Source of the DNA: Sphingobacterium bambusae
GTDB taxonomy: Bacteria; Bacteroidota; Bacteroidia; Sphingobacteriales; Sphingobacteriaceae
Reading direction: 5' to 3'
DNA: 64,000 nt
Assembly (NCBI RefSeq): GCF_033955345.1
Contig: NZ_CP138332.1
Coordinates: 3,286,001 to 3,350,000, forward strand
Below are positions 8,693-18,607 of the stretch, piece after piece. Position numbers and translations under genes: made by a program. Position 1 is the stretch's first letter. The number at the start of each line of letters is the position of its first letter. The notes beneath the pieces were generated by a model that did no database searches, had not been told where the DNA came from, and saw only the letters and a program-made list of their open reading frames with translations.

Positions 8693-11600
8693 TTAAAATC
8701 TGACATTTAGGTTAATGCCCCAGCTTTTGCGGGTTGGCAGGGAGCCATACTCCAGCCCTTGTCCATTTCCGTTGTTGTAATTGGAGTCCGGATCAATATT
8801 TGGAACGTCCTTATAGATAATAAAAGGGTTTCTGCTCACTACGCTGACTTGCATATCCTGAATGCCCCATTTGCGAGTCAAGGCCGTGGGGAGGCGGTAG
8901 CCGAAGGTAATTTCGCGCATTTTTACATAGGAGGCATCGTAGATGTAGGGACGGGCAACGCCGCCATCTTGCACGATCTGTGCCCAATACACGGATGGAT
9001 CGACGGCGCGTGTGTTTTCAGTAAACACTTCGTTGCCATTTTCGTCGATGCTGCGGATTACGCCTTTGGGCACCAGTCCGCGTACATTACCAGCTGCTGT
9101 CCACTGCTCGATGGTCATATTGGCCATCTGCCGTTCTTCTTCGGAAATGATCCATTCGTTACGTCCTTCCAGCGTGCTGTTTAGACTTCCGCGGCTGGCA
9201 GCAAAGAGGTTGGTCATGGAAAACATATCTGCACCCGATTTGATATCCATAATAAAGGAAAGGCTAAAGTTTTGGTAGTTCATGGTATTGCTGATACCGC
9301 CCGTCCAGTCGTAGATTCCTTTTCCGACAAGTTGACGTTCTTCGCTTTGTAGCGGCAGGAGCGAAACGGGATCCAAAATAATATTGCCCTGCGGATCGGT
9401 CTGCTGATCGAAGGCAAGGATGGATCCATAAGGAGCATCGGGCTTTGCTACGACGGCGACACTCATCCAACGCGCATCCGACAAGGTGAGGAAGGGAACG
9501 CCATCTGCCAAGGATTCAACCATGTTGACATTGCGTGCAAAGTTAAAGCTCATATCCCACTGAAACTTTTCTTTGGCAATGAGGCTGGTATTCAACAAAA
9601 TTTCCACACCCCGGTTAGACACCACGCCGGCATTGATCATGCGGGTTTGGAAACCGGATGAGTAGGGAATGGGCACACGATTGATCTGGTCGCGGGACTT
9701 TTGGGTGTAGTAGGTGACATCGAGGCCTATGCGGTTGTTCAGGAACTTCAGCTCGGTACCCAACTCGAAGGATCGTGTACGCGTAGGCCGTAGTCCTTGC
9801 GCGGGTAGTACTTCGGTGGCTGCTCCACCATAGGCCTGCCCATTGAAGGACAAGGGGTTGATGGCGTAATACAGATCTAACAGATAGGCTTCTGTATCGC
9901 CACCCACTTCGGCTGCTGAAGCACGGAATTTACCAAAGGAGAGGAAGGATTTATCGATTTTAAAGGCATCGCTGAACACAAAGCTACCGGCCACGGAGGG
10001 ATAGATATAGCTGTTGCCATTTTCCGGCAGCGTGGAGGAGGCATCGCGGCGAACCGAGGCATCGATGTACAGGTAGTTTTTATAGCCGGCGCTGAACAAC
10101 CCATACAAAGAGTTGAGGTGCCGGGCGTAGCTCATGGGTAGGATATTCTTGTCGGTGAAGCTGGTCGGGATAATGGCATCGCGCACGGTCATATTGGTGA
10201 ACTGCATGGTGCGCCCACTGTTGTCCACCCGGGAGATGCTACCGCCGAGGCGTGCGGAAAGATGTAGATCGGTGGTCACCTGTTTTTGGGCAGTTACCAA
10301 GACGTCCGCTTCGGTGGTTACAAATTTGCGATCCATTTGGTCGAGACCGCCCGTAACGAAGCCCGGCGTGGTGCGTGGACTGAACTTTTCGAAATCTAGG
10401 AAGGTGAGGTCAGTAGAGGCGCGTCCCTGCACGTTCAGCCAAGAGGTCGCGGTGTAGCTCAGTTGTGCTGCCGCCATCAACCTGTTTTTATTGGTTTCAT
10501 TGTACATTTCATTGATGACCCAGTAGGGGTTTAGGCGATATTGCCCACCGCCCCATTCAATATAGGATCCATCTGGGTTTTTATAGGTGTTTGCAAACAA
10601 GGACTGGTCCATGTTGCTGGCTAGACCGATAAAGGCATTGCCTATATTGCTGGGGCTATCGGCAAGGGCTGGTCTGTTTTTCACGTTCTCATTCATGTAC
10701 ATGGCGCGTGCCTCCAGCGATATTTTGGAGCCAAACTTGGAGGTGCCGTTCAGGCTGAAGGTATTCCGGCGCACGCCACTGGCGGGAATAATGTCTTTAA
10801 CGCGCAGGTCGGCCGCCGAAAAGCGGAAGGAGGAGTTTTCATTACCACTGGTAAACGATAGGTTGTTACTGTAGGTGGATCCGGTGCGGAAGAAGCCGCC
10901 AATATTATCTTCTACAAAAGCGTAGGGACGCATAACGCCATCATAGGATTCCACCATCAGATCGGGATCCAAGCGGGCACCGAAATTTTGGAACAGCGTG
11001 GTGCGTGCTTGCAGCGCTGAGGTAGGTACATTCTGTTTGGTGCCTTGCCCAAAAAGACGTTGATAGCCATCGTAGGTGGTTAGCTGCGTCTCAAAAGAGG
11101 AGGTGCTATTAAACTCAATGCCCAAGGCTTTGTTGGTGCTTCCTTTTTTTGTGGTGATGAGGATGACCCCATTGGCAGCTCGTGTTCCGTAAAGTGCTGC
11201 TGCAGATGGGCCTTTTAGTACGCTGATCTTGTCGATATCGTCCGGGTTTATAGCCGAGATAGCATCGCCCATATCGTAGCCTTCTGCATACTGCCCTGAC
11301 CCGGTTCCACCGTAGTTGGAGTTGTCAATAGGTACGCCATCCACCACGTAGAGCGGTTGGTTGTTGCCGGTTACGGTCGTGTTACCACGGATGATGACGC
11401 GGGAGGAGCCTGCCGGCCCACCGGCCGTGCTGTTGATGATAAGCCCCGGCACTTTACCGGCCAGCGAGTTGATGACATTGGTTTCGCGGGCTTTCTTTAG
11501 CCCTTCGCCATCGACTTCCGAAACGGCGTAACCTAGGGAACGCTCTTCGCGGCGAATACCGAGAGCGGTGACGACGGTTTCGTCTAGCTGTACGGAGGTT

Positions 11601-12247
11601 TGCTGTAGTTGTACGTTAAGTGCTTGCTGTCCGTTGCCGATGCTTACTGTCTTTGGGGTGTAGCCCAGTAGGGAGAAGCGAAGTTGATCGCCGGGATTTG
11701 CGGGCATGCCGAAATTGCCCTGCGCGTCTGAACGCGTCGTTTCGTTGCTGCGGAGGTTCAACACCGTAACACTTTCCAAGGCTTGTTGTTGCTCATCTAT
11801 TATTTTTCCACGAACCTGCAATTGAAGCGCTTTGTCTACGGACGACGCGCGCTCGTCTTTTGTTGCTTGGCCGCTCGTGGCTTTTTTTTGTAAAATGACC
11901 GTTTGATCTTCGATGATGTAGCTAATAGGTTGGTTCTTTAAACAGATCGCCAGAGCTTGCTCTACCGTTGCATTTTCAATGTTGACGGTAATGGGCTTAC
12001 TGTTTTTAAGCAGGAGCTGGTTGTACAGAAAATCATAGCCACTCTGTTTGCGGATTTCATTTAAGATGTCGGCTAGTGAACCATTGGTTTTGTGTATGCT
12101 AATGGGTTGTGCATAGCTGCGTGCTTGTACTTGGACAATCAGCAAAATAAGCAAGGCCGTGAGTTTCAGGCGCGACAGGCAGGGATGCACATGCCGGTGT
12201 ACGCTGATCTTGCGGTACCAGGGTGTCGGTAAGGTTTTATTCATCAT
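8693..12247 (-). CDS. SusC/RagA TonB-dependent receptor with STN signalling domain
   Basis: A 1184-residue outer-membrane beta-barrel transporter. In order: a signal segment (about 25-47), an STN domain (about 48-116; LADILNEIRKQSGYDFLYNQ), a carboxypeptidase-regulatory-like domain (about 145-215), a plug with LDETVVTALGIRREERSLGY and VLKGPSAAALYGTRAANGVI, then the barrel ending in a terminal Phe (NLNVRF). The STN domain is how FecA-type receptors pass the substrate signal to FecR in the inner membrane, and a FecR gene lies just upstream (12350). The gene overlaps or abuts SusD, as usual for the pair. Energy comes from TonB-ExbBD, which is not in this window. Confidence 0.95.
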   Translation of the reverse strand: MMNKTLPTPWYRKISVHRHVHPCLSRLKLTALLILLIVQVQARSYAQPISIHKTNGSLADILNEIRKQSGYDFLYNQLLLKNSKPITVNIENATVEQALAICLKNQPISYIIEDQTVILQKKATSGQATKDERASSVDKALQLQVRGKIIDEQQQALESVTVLNLRSNETTRSDAQGNFGMPANPGDQLRFSLLGYTPKTVSIGNGQQALNVQLQQTSVQLDETVVTALGIRREERSLGYAVSEVDGEGLKKARETNVINSLAGKVPGLIINSTAGGPAGSSRVIIRGNTTVTGNNQPLYVVDGVPIDNSNYGGTGSGQYAEGYDMGDAISAINPDDIDKISVLKGPSAAALYGTRAANGVILITTKKGSTNKALGIEFNSTSSFETQLTTYDGYQRLFGQGTKQNVPTSALQARTTLFQNFGARLDPDLMVESYDGVMRPYAFVEDNIGGFFRTGSTYSNNLSFTSGNENSSFRFSAADLRVKDIIPASGVRRNTFSLNGTSKFGSKISLEARAMYMNENVKNRPALADSPSNIGNAFIGLASNMDQSLFANTYKNPDGSYIEWGGGQYRLNPYWVINEMYNETNKNRLMAAAQLSYTATSWLNVQGRASTDLTFLDFEKFSPRTTPGFVTGGLDQMDRKFVTTEADVLVTAQKQVTTDLHLSARLGGSISRVDNSGRTMQFTNMTVRDAIIPTSFTDKNILPMSYARHLNSLYGLFSAGYKNYLYIDASVRRDASSTLPENGNSYIYPSVAGSFVFSDAFKIDKSFLSFGKFRASAAEVGGDTEAYLLDLYYAINPLSFNGQAYGGAATEVLPAQGLRPTRTRSFELGTELKFLNNRIGLDVTYYTQKSRDQINRVPIPYSSGFQTRMINAGVVSNRGVEILLNTSLIAKEKFQWDMSFNFARNVNMVESLADGVPFLTLSDARWMSVAVVAKPDAPYGSILAFDQQTDPQGNIILDPVSLLPLQSEERQLVGKGIYDWTGGISNTMNYQNFSLSFIMDIKSGADMFSMTNLFAASRGSLNSTLEGRNEWIISEEERQMANMTIEQWTAAGNVRGLVPKGVIRSIDENGNEVFTENTRAVDPSVYWAQIVQDGGVARPYIYDASYVKMREITFGYRLPTALTRKWGIQDMQVSVVSRNPFIIYKDVPNIDPDSNYNNGNGQGLEYGSLPTRKSWGINLNVRF

Positions 12248-12349
12248 GGTTATTCTTTGGTATCGTTAGTTTGTTTTATATGTTCATGCTTGTTTGCCGT
12301 TAGGCGGTAGCTCCTGTGCCACTAGCTGTAGGACAAGGAGCGTTGTTTT

Positions 12350-13498
12350 CTAGGGGGATACAATGACCTTTCGTCCTTCGATTGTGCATTTTATGTTGCT
12401 CGCATATTCGATAAATCGCAAGATGCTCTGCAGGTTCTTCTTATTGGACACCTTACCGGTCAATACCACGTTGGAGGCTGATGCGGTTTGGTAAACGATA
12501 TCGACATCATACCAGCGTGCCACTTTGGTCAGGACATGTGCGAGGCTCTCGTTGTTGAAGTTGAAGTAGCCGTTCTTCCAAGCGATGGCGGCATCGACGT
12601 CTACCGCTTCCTTATGCAGGGCTGTACCGCTGCAGATGGCCTGCTCGCCAGGTTGTAGTTGTAGCTGCTGCCTGCCAGTCTGTATAGCGACCGAGCCTTT
12701 TACCAAGGTTGTTTTTATCGGTTCTTCTGAACCGTAGGCTTCCACATTAAACTCGGTGCCCAACACGCGAATGCGTTGTTGCTGGCAATCCACGTAAAAA
12801 GGAACCTGCTCTTGGTGGCTAACGGAGAAATAGACTTCGCCTTGGATTTTGACAACACGCTCGTGCTTAGCAAAGCGGGTAGGGTAGCTAATGGTTGAGG
12901 AGGCATTGAGCCAAGCTTTGGACTGGTCGGGAAGAACGACTAACCATTTGCCCGCCGCAGGAGCGGTGATGCTGTTGTATTCTAAGGCTTCGCCATCGCC
13001 TTGGGTTTCTTTAACCTGATAGACAAGCTCGCCGTCCGCAGTTTTGATAATATCTGCTGCTGCAGTATGCAGCACAGTGCCTGCAGCAATTTCGGCGAGT
13101 TGAATGATGGAGCCGTCGGCTAGGGTCAAGATGGCTGTATTGCTGGCCGGACTGATCGCTTCGCTGGCCACTTGATTGGCTTGCTGGCTGGGAAGGAGAT
13201 AACGGACGCCCGCAAAGCCGACGATCAGGATAACGGCGGCGGCAATTGTCCATCTCTTCCAAAGGAATAGACGGGTGGACTTCTGCTCGCTTGTGGCAAT
13301 CTCTTGATCGATATGCCGATAAATGCGTGCGCCAAGTTCCTCGCGATCGCGAGCAACATCGGGCGATACCGGAAAATCCTGCCTTTGCTGTTCGGCGTAC
13401 CAAGCGTTGAAATAGGCAAGCTCTTCGTCGCTGATCGTTCCTGATTTTAGCTTATATGCCAACGCTTCTATATAGGCGGCATCGTATTTTTGATCCAT
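12350..13498 (-). CDS. FecR-family anti-sigma factor
   Basis: A 382-residue single-pass inner-membrane regulator. The cytoplasmic N-terminal part (about 1-85) should bind the sigma factor. A membrane helix follows (RWTIAAAVILIVGFAGVRYLL, about 86-106), then the periplasmic FecR domain (about 130-285; SITAPAAGKWLVVLPDQSKAWLNA region) and a C-terminal DUF4974 domain (NFNNESLAHVLTKVARWYDV) that should contact the STN domain of SusC. It lies between the ECF sigma gene and the STN-SusC gene, the standard order for cell-surface signalling. Confidence 0.93.
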   Translation of the reverse strand: MDQKYDAAYIEALAYKLKSGTISDEELAYFNAWYAEQQRQDFPVSPDVARDREELGARIYRHIDQEIATSEQKSTRLFLWKRWTIAAAVILIVGFAGVRYLLPSQQANQVASEAISPASNTAILTLADGSIIQLAEIAAGTVLHTAAADIIKTADGELVYQVKETQGDGEALEYNSITAPAAGKWLVVLPDQSKAWLNASSTISYPTRFAKHERVVKIQGEVYFSVSHQEQVPFYVDCQQQRIRVLGTEFNVEAYGSEEPIKTTLVKGSVAIQTGRQQLQLQPGEQAICSGTALHKEAVDVDAAIAWKNGYFNFNNESLAHVLTKVARWYDVDIVYQTASASNVVLTGKVSNKKNLQSILRFIEYASNIKCTIEGRKVIVSP

Positions 13499-13577
13499 GA
13501 TTAGGGTTAGTATAGCCTTATAGTCGGTTATACGGATGCATATACCTAGTCTAGTGTAAAATTTTTTTGGGGACTGT

Positions 13578-14144
13578 TTACAACAGTGGAATGGTTCCTA
13601 CTAGCGCATTTTTGATATCGCGCAAAGCCTTTACCAGATGGTTGTTGACCGTCTTTTCGGATATGCCGAGCTCTAGGGCAATTTCCTTATGCGTTTTATA
13701 CTGCTCACGACTTAATTGATACACCAGCCGACATTTTTCTGGCAGGGCTGTAATGCTCGCCGTCAATCGTTCCATCAATTCTTTTTCCAGGATATGCGTT
13801 TCGACGGAGGGTTCCGTTGTGGATAGGTAGATTACCGCTTCGGCCAGCGCAACACGGTTTCTATGGCGCTGCTGCAATTTATCGATCACTTTATATTTCG
13901 TGGCAACACTGAGGTAGGTATGAAAGGAATGCTTTAGTAGGAGTGATTCCCGTCGTAGCCATAGGTTGCAGAAGATATCCTGCACACATTCCTCTGCTTC
14001 TTCCGGATTGCCTAGGGTTCTCGCTGCTGTAAAAAATAGTTTCTCCCAATAGCGCTCATAGAGTTCTTGGAATGCCCGCCTATCGTCTGTCTTTAACAGC
14101 CCAATGAGTGTCTCATCGGGGTAGTCGCCATAGCGCTGCGTCAT
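13578..14144 (-). CDS. ECF RNA polymerase sigma factor (FecI-like)
   Basis: A 188-residue sigma-70 family factor. Region 2 lies at about 25-90 (FQELYERYWEKLFFTAARTL; EECVQDIFCNLWLRRESL) and region 4 at about 128-180 (LPEKCRLVYQLSREQYKTHKEIALELGISEKTVNNHLVKA). It is the first gene of the seven-gene minus-strand run. Through FecR it should switch on the SusCD-GH18 genes when the receptor is loaded. A weak -7-like element (TAGCTTTA, 14187-14194, minus strand) lies about 43 bases before the start. Confidence 0.93.
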   Translation of the reverse strand: MTQRYGDYPDETLIGLLKTDDRRAFQELYERYWEKLFFTAARTLGNPEEAEECVQDIFCNLWLRRESLLLKHSFHTYLSVATKYKVIDKLQQRHRNRVALAEAVIYLSTTEPSVETHILEKELMERLTASITALPEKCRLVYQLSREQYKTHKEIALELGISEKTVNNHLVKALRDIKNALVGTIPLL

Positions 14145-14186
14145 GATGCGTTAGAAATTTAAGTCAGTGCTGTCGATTAGTTGAAA

Positions 14187-14194
14187 TAAAGCTA
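14187..14194 (-). promoter_or_regulatory. Possible -7 element for the ECF sigma gene
   Basis: Read on the minus strand this is TAGCTTTA, one base from the Bacteroidota consensus TAnnTTTG. The 14 bases around it are identical to those around the -7 element of the Cys/Met enzyme gene (29575-29582). No TTTG was found at the expected -33 distance. Confidence 0.3.
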
Positions 14195-14433
14195 ATAAAA
14201 AGTTTTTTGATTTTTTGCGCTGTTTCAAAATTTGCTGTTTTATCGGGTGAGGAGTACAGCAATTTTTTGATCGTTTTTCCTGCTATGTGCTCGTTCAAAA
14301 ATCGATCGTGTACTTCGAGCAAGTTGCCAAGGAATAAAAAGATGTTACAACAAGTTTTACATTTGCTAAACATTTTGCCCGGTATAAAGCCTTACCTTTA
14401 TAAGGGATGCCGATAAGGACATTCCATTAAAAT

Positions 14434-15225
14434 ATGACACATATGAAAGATAAAGTAATGATTGTGACCGGCGCGGCAATGGGCTTGGGACTAGCTGCCG
14501 CCGAAGAGTTTGCTGCAAAAGGTGCGGATCTGCTATTGGTCGATTATAATGGCGAAGCGTTGCAGGAAGCTAGCCATAAGATAAAAGCGGCTTTTCCGCA
14601 GATAAAGATTGAAAGTTATGTGGCTGATGTGTCCAAAGAAGAAGATGTGAAAGGTTATGTGGCCTTAGCGCTGAAAGCATTTGGTCGTATTGATGGCTTG
14701 TATAACAATGCCGGAATTGAAGGTAGGCAGGCGCCTTTGGTAGATTATGATCTAGAGGTTTTTAAGCGTGTGGTGGATATTAATCTGATGGGTGTTTACT
14801 TGGCAATGCGTCATGTTATTCCGGTCATGCAGAAACAGGGCTATGGACGTATTGTCAATGTGGCCTCGGTTGGCGGTATTCGTGGTGTGGTGAATCAAAC
14901 GGCCTATGTAGCCACAAAACATGCTGTTTCGGGTATGACGAAAAATGCGGCTATTGAATATGCGAAGGATGGAATTTTAACGAATGCAATTGCGCCGGGT
15001 GCTATTTTGACACCAATGGTTGCCGAAGCTTTCAAACAGGTGAACCCGGCTGACCCGAAGGCAGCGGAAACGGAATATGCGCAACGCAATCCGGTGCGTG
15101 CCTTGGGACAGCCAAAGGACGTGGCCAAGCTGGTTGCCTTCCTGATTTCAGAAGACAACGGTTATGTCAATGGACAAACAATCGCCATCGATGGTGGTGA
15201 GTCCAACCTATACGGGAACTCGTAA
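14434..15225 (+). CDS. Short-chain dehydrogenase/reductase (SDR)
   Basis: A 263-residue classical SDR oxidoreductase. TGAAMGLG (12-19) binds the nicotinamide cofactor; D in LLLVDYN after the second strand favours NAD(H). NNAG (YNNAGIEG) and the catalytic set S145, Y158, K162 are all present. The C-terminus IAIDGGES is typical. An alternative start is M4 at 14443. The substrate cannot be read from the sequence. It is a single-gene unit closed by a strong terminator at 15261, with the divergent sigma-factor operon upstream. Confidence 0.9.
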   Translation: MTHMKDKVMIVTGAAMGLGLAAAEEFAAKGADLLLVDYNGEALQEASHKIKAAFPQIKIESYVADVSKEEDVKGYVALALKAFGRIDGLYNNAGIEGRQAPLVDYDLEVFKRVVDINLMGVYLAMRHVIPVMQKQGYGRIVNVASVGGIRGVVNQTAYVATKHAVSGMTKNAAIEYAKDGILTNAIAPGAILTPMVAEAFKQVNPADPKAAETEYAQRNPVRALGQPKDVAKLVAFLISEDNGYVNGQTIAIDGGESNLYGNS

Positions 15226-15260
15226 GCCCGACCTGTTTTTAATCGAAATACCTTTAGTTT

Positions 15261-15301
15261 GCGATCGCCAAGGAACAACAATCCTTGGCGATCGCTTTTT
15301 T
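15261..15301 (+). terminator. Intrinsic terminator after the SDR gene
   Basis: A perfect 13-bp stem: GCGATCGCCAAGG (15261-15273) and CCTTGGCGATCGC (15283-15295), with a 9-base loop and at least five Ts. It separates the SDR gene from the SusCD pair downstream. Confidence 0.9.
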
Positions 15302-15478
15302 ATCCCACCTGATGGATACCGTTTTCGAGTATCTTATTCGTTGTTTCGTTAACAATCCATTAACAAGTTGTTAGGATTTCATTCACAAAGTGGATAGATC
15401 GTAAACCCTAATTTTACGCACACTAACTTGATAATTCACACAATTGTTACAGTAAATGATAGAGATCAACAAGCTACA

Positions 15479-15574
15479 ATGAAAAAACTAAAACGTTTGT
15501 GCAGGCAATGGAGTTTTTCCGTTTTCTAAGCAACAATAATGAACACAATAAAACCAATACCCAAACTAAAATGA
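15479..15574 (+). promoter_or_regulatory. Possible leader peptides before the SusC start
   Basis: Two tiny frames precede SusC. ATG at 15479 gives the 16-residue MKKLKRLCRQWSFSVF. ATG at 15539 gives the 11-residue MNTIKPIPKLK, whose TGA (15572-15574) overlaps the SusC ATG (15571-15573) as ATGA. Such an overlap would allow translational coupling. Both could be chance in an A-rich leader. Confidence 0.3.
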
Positions 15575-18500
15575 TTAAATTAAACTTGAGAAGAAGAAAA
15601 CAGCATCCAGTGGGCGCTGGAAAACTCATGGGCATGCTGCTGCTGCTATTCCTTGTGCTGAATAGTGGATGGACAGCCTATGCACAGCAACGTACGATCA
15701 ATGGTGTGGTGACAAGCGCCACCGACCAAAGTCCACTTGTGGGTGTGACTGTCCGCGTTAAAGGTGGATCTGAAGGTACCTCAACCGATCAAAATGGCCG
15801 TTTCAGCTTGCAGGCTGCTACAGGTGATGTGCTACAATTTACCTACATTGCTTTTTTGCAGGAGGACGTAAAAGTTGGAAACTCTTCCAATTTGCAGGTG
15901 GTGATGCGAACCGACAGCCGCAGTATGGACGAGGTGGTTGTTGTCGGTTTTGGTACGGCTAGAAAGTCGGAGATTACGGCAGCATCGACCAGTATTAAAG
16001 CGGAAGATTTTCGCTCGAGCGCGGCGCGAAATGCCATGGATCTCCTGCAAGGTAAGGTTGCAGGGTTGCAGGTTTCTAGAGGAGCCTCTAATCCAAACAC
16101 GGGCGTAGGGATACAGCTTCGTGGAGCGACGTCCGTTTCTGGGACGAACTCGCCGCTGGTGATTATAGACAATATCCCTGGTGGAAATTTGGATCTGCTG
16201 CAACAGGCGGATATCGAATCGATCACCGTACTCAAAGACGGATCTGCTGCAGCTATATATGGAACACAAGCCAACGGTGGTGTTATTTTGGTTACCACAA
16301 AAAAAGGAACTGCAGGGAAAACACGCCTAGACTATTCCACATATGTGAACCGAGATTACTTAGCTAGGCGATTGGACTTTATGGATGCGGACGAGTATAG
16401 ACAGAAAATTGCAGAAGGCCTAATCTCAGATGTAAACGATCGTGGTGCAAGTGTGGATGCATTGGATGAGTTGTTGAACAAAGACAACTTTAGTCAATAC
16501 CATACTCTTGCTATATCCGGAGGTGGGGAAAACAACAATTTTCGTGCGAGTACCTATTACCGCGATTTGCAGAGTGTCGCTCGGGAGAACGGTCGTACAG
16601 AATATGGTGTACGCGCAAATTTCAATGGAAAAAGTTTTGAGGATCGATTGACGACACAAGTTGATTTTGTGACAAACTTTAATAATGCCAATCTACTTGC
16701 CGGTGGAGACATGTATGGTGGTGGAGGCTGGGAATGGGCCTATACACGAAATCCTACATTACCACTAAAAAATGAAGATGGTACGTGGTACTATGAACCT
16801 ACATCCACAAACGAAGTAGCTCGCTTGTCGGAAGAGCATTACCGTCGTCAGCAACAGACCACTACACTCTCCGGTACTGTTGGTTATGAGATTATCAAAG
16901 ACCTTAAGTTCAATGTTTTCGGATCCGTACAACGTAATTCTTGGGTTGATGGGAGCTATGCTTCTGCTGCGTCAGAATCGTCGGTAGAAAACAGTGTGGG
17001 CGCTTTAGGTCGTGCAACGCAAAGTAGTCGACTGGAGTTCAAATATGCCTTTGAACCAACAATTTCCTTCAACAGAGTGGTCAATGATGTACATTCTGTA
17101 AATGCTGTAGCGGGTTACAGTTATCGTTATGAAGTTAATCAGAATTTCAATGCGACTAATCGTGGATTTCCGAATGATGTGTTTGAAGAAAATAACTTAA
17201 ATGCTGGGAACCAACTGGTAGCAGGTAGAGCTGAAATGGGAAGCTATAAGAATGACAACAAGATCATCGGTTTTCTTGGCCGTTTAATCTACTCCTACGA
17301 CGGGAAATATACCATTCAAGGAACTTATCGTCGTGATGGGTCTAGTCGCTTTGGTGCGAACAACAAGTGGGGTAATTTTGGTTCTGTGGGAGCCGCATGG
17401 AACCTTACTTCGGAAGATTTTATGCAGAACTTAACTTTTGTCAATGATCTGAAACTGCGTGCCAGCTACGGGATAACAGGAAATCAAGATATTCCAAACT
17501 ACCGTTCGTTAGTGACTTTGGGGACAGGAAATAACTATATTTATCCTGATGGTATCTGGAGACAGACATACGGGCCAACCACGAATCCAAATCCGAATTT
17601 GAAATGGGAAACCAAGCACGAGTATAACATCGGGGTAGATTTTTCGGTGATGAATGGAAGATTGGGTGGGGCGATTGATATGTACCGTCGGGTCACAAAA
17701 GATCTGTTAGGTACCTATACATCGCAGCAGCCTTCTTTGATCATGAACTCTATCTTTACAAATGTGGGGCAGATGTCTTCAAAAGGTGTGGAGGTAACTT
17801 TAAATGCGGTACCCGTAAAAAATGAAAATGTAACCTGGTCGATCGATTTTATTGGAAGCACAAACAGAAACCGTATGGACAGGTTTTCTGACGACGTGTA
17901 CAAAGCAAGTTTTAGAGATTTTGCCGGCATCGGTGGTTCTGGAGCATTAGGGGACGCCATTCGTACATTCGAAGGAAATAGCGTTGGTGACTTCTATGGT
18001 AAGCGCTTTGCTGGCTTCACTGAAGAGGGGAAATGGCTGTTTTACAAGCGTGATGGCTCGGCCGTATCTTTTGATCAGATCAATGACTCGCGCGTGGACA
18101 TTGCAAACAATGACTTAACAGTAATTGGAAATGCTATGCCCAAGTATTTTCTTTCTTTGACAAATACAGTGAAATACAAAAACTTTGACGTGCGCGTATT
18201 TTTCCGCGGTAAATTTGGTTATGATATCTTGAATACGACACAGCTTTCGTACGGAAATCAAGTATCTCTTCCTAATAACTTAATCAATGATGCATTCACC
18301 AAACATGCCGATTTGAAAGATACCTACATGTATTCCGATTATTATATTGAAAGTGGCTCACACGTGAAATTGGACGAGGCTAGCTTAGGTTATACGTTTA
18401 AAATTAACAATGAGCGTATACGTAATTTTCGGGTTTATGTGACAGGAACAAACCTTGCCCTTTTCACGAAATACTCAGGTAATGATCCTGACTTGGTGAA

Positions 18501-18588
18501 AGATTATGGATTGGATCCTGGTGTGGACGGTCGCGATCGATTCCCTACTACACGGTCATTCCTTGTTGGTTTGAACATCGGATTTTAA
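15571..18588 (+). CDS. SusC/RagA TonB-dependent receptor (no STN domain)
   Basis: From the ATG at 15571 the product is 1005 residues: MIKLNLRRRKQHP, then a signal helix (LMGMLLLLFLVLNSGWTAYA). A carboxypeptidase-regulatory-like domain (about 42-115), a plug (SMDEVVVVGFGTARKSEIT; VLKDGSAAAIYGTQANGGVI) and a barrel ending in LVGLNIGF follow. The frame stays open upstream to about 15499, but those codons have no signal-peptide character, so the later ATG is preferred. There is no STN domain and no FecR nearby, so control differs from the other loci. It is paired with SusD at 18608. No hydrolase is linked. Confidence 0.93.
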   Translation: MIKLNLRRRKQHPVGAGKLMGMLLLLFLVLNSGWTAYAQQRTINGVVTSATDQSPLVGVTVRVKGGSEGTSTDQNGRFSLQAATGDVLQFTYIAFLQEDVKVGNSSNLQVVMRTDSRSMDEVVVVGFGTARKSEITAASTSIKAEDFRSSAARNAMDLLQGKVAGLQVSRGASNPNTGVGIQLRGATSVSGTNSPLVIIDNIPGGNLDLLQQADIESITVLKDGSAAAIYGTQANGGVILVTTKKGTAGKTRLDYSTYVNRDYLARRLDFMDADEYRQKIAEGLISDVNDRGASVDALDELLNKDNFSQYHTLAISGGGENNNFRASTYYRDLQSVARENGRTEYGVRANFNGKSFEDRLTTQVDFVTNFNNANLLAGGDMYGGGGWEWAYTRNPTLPLKNEDGTWYYEPTSTNEVARLSEEHYRRQQQTTTLSGTVGYEIIKDLKFNVFGSVQRNSWVDGSYASAASESSVENSVGALGRATQSSRLEFKYAFEPTISFNRVVNDVHSVNAVAGYSYRYEVNQNFNATNRGFPNDVFEENNLNAGNQLVAGRAEMGSYKNDNKIIGFLGRLIYSYDGKYTIQGTYRRDGSSRFGANNKWGNFGSVGAAWNLTSEDFMQNLTFVNDLKLRASYGITGNQDIPNYRSLVTLGTGNNYIYPDGIWRQTYGPTTNPNPNLKWETKHEYNIGVDFSVMNGRLGGAIDMYRRVTKDLLGTYTSQQPSLIMNSIFTNVGQMSSKGVEVTLNAVPVKNENVTWSIDFIGSTNRNRMDRFSDDVYKASFRDFAGIGGSGALGDAIRTFEGNSVGDFYGKRFAGFTEEGKWLFYKRDGSAVSFDQINDSRVDIANNDLTVIGNAMPKYFLSLTNTVKYKNFDVRVFFRGKFGYDILNTTQLSYGNQVSLPNNLINDAFTKHADLKDTYMYSDYYIESGSHVKLDEASLGYTFKINNERIRNFRVYVTGTNLALFTKYSGNDPDLVKDYGLDPGVDGRDRFPTTRSFLVGLNIGF

Positions 18589-18607
18589 TGGAACTGCATT
18601 GGAAAAA

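Noticed and set aside
14362-14400. Possible promoter of the SDR gene (TTTG motifs and TACCTTTA)
   Set aside because: The TTTG motifs lie 15 and 27 bases from the -7-like element, outside the usual spacing, and the -7 element has one mismatch.
14164-14416. Two overlapping 69-codon frames, one per strand, between the sigma factor and SDR genes
   Set aside because: They overlap the divergent promoter region and each other, and neither product looks like a protein.
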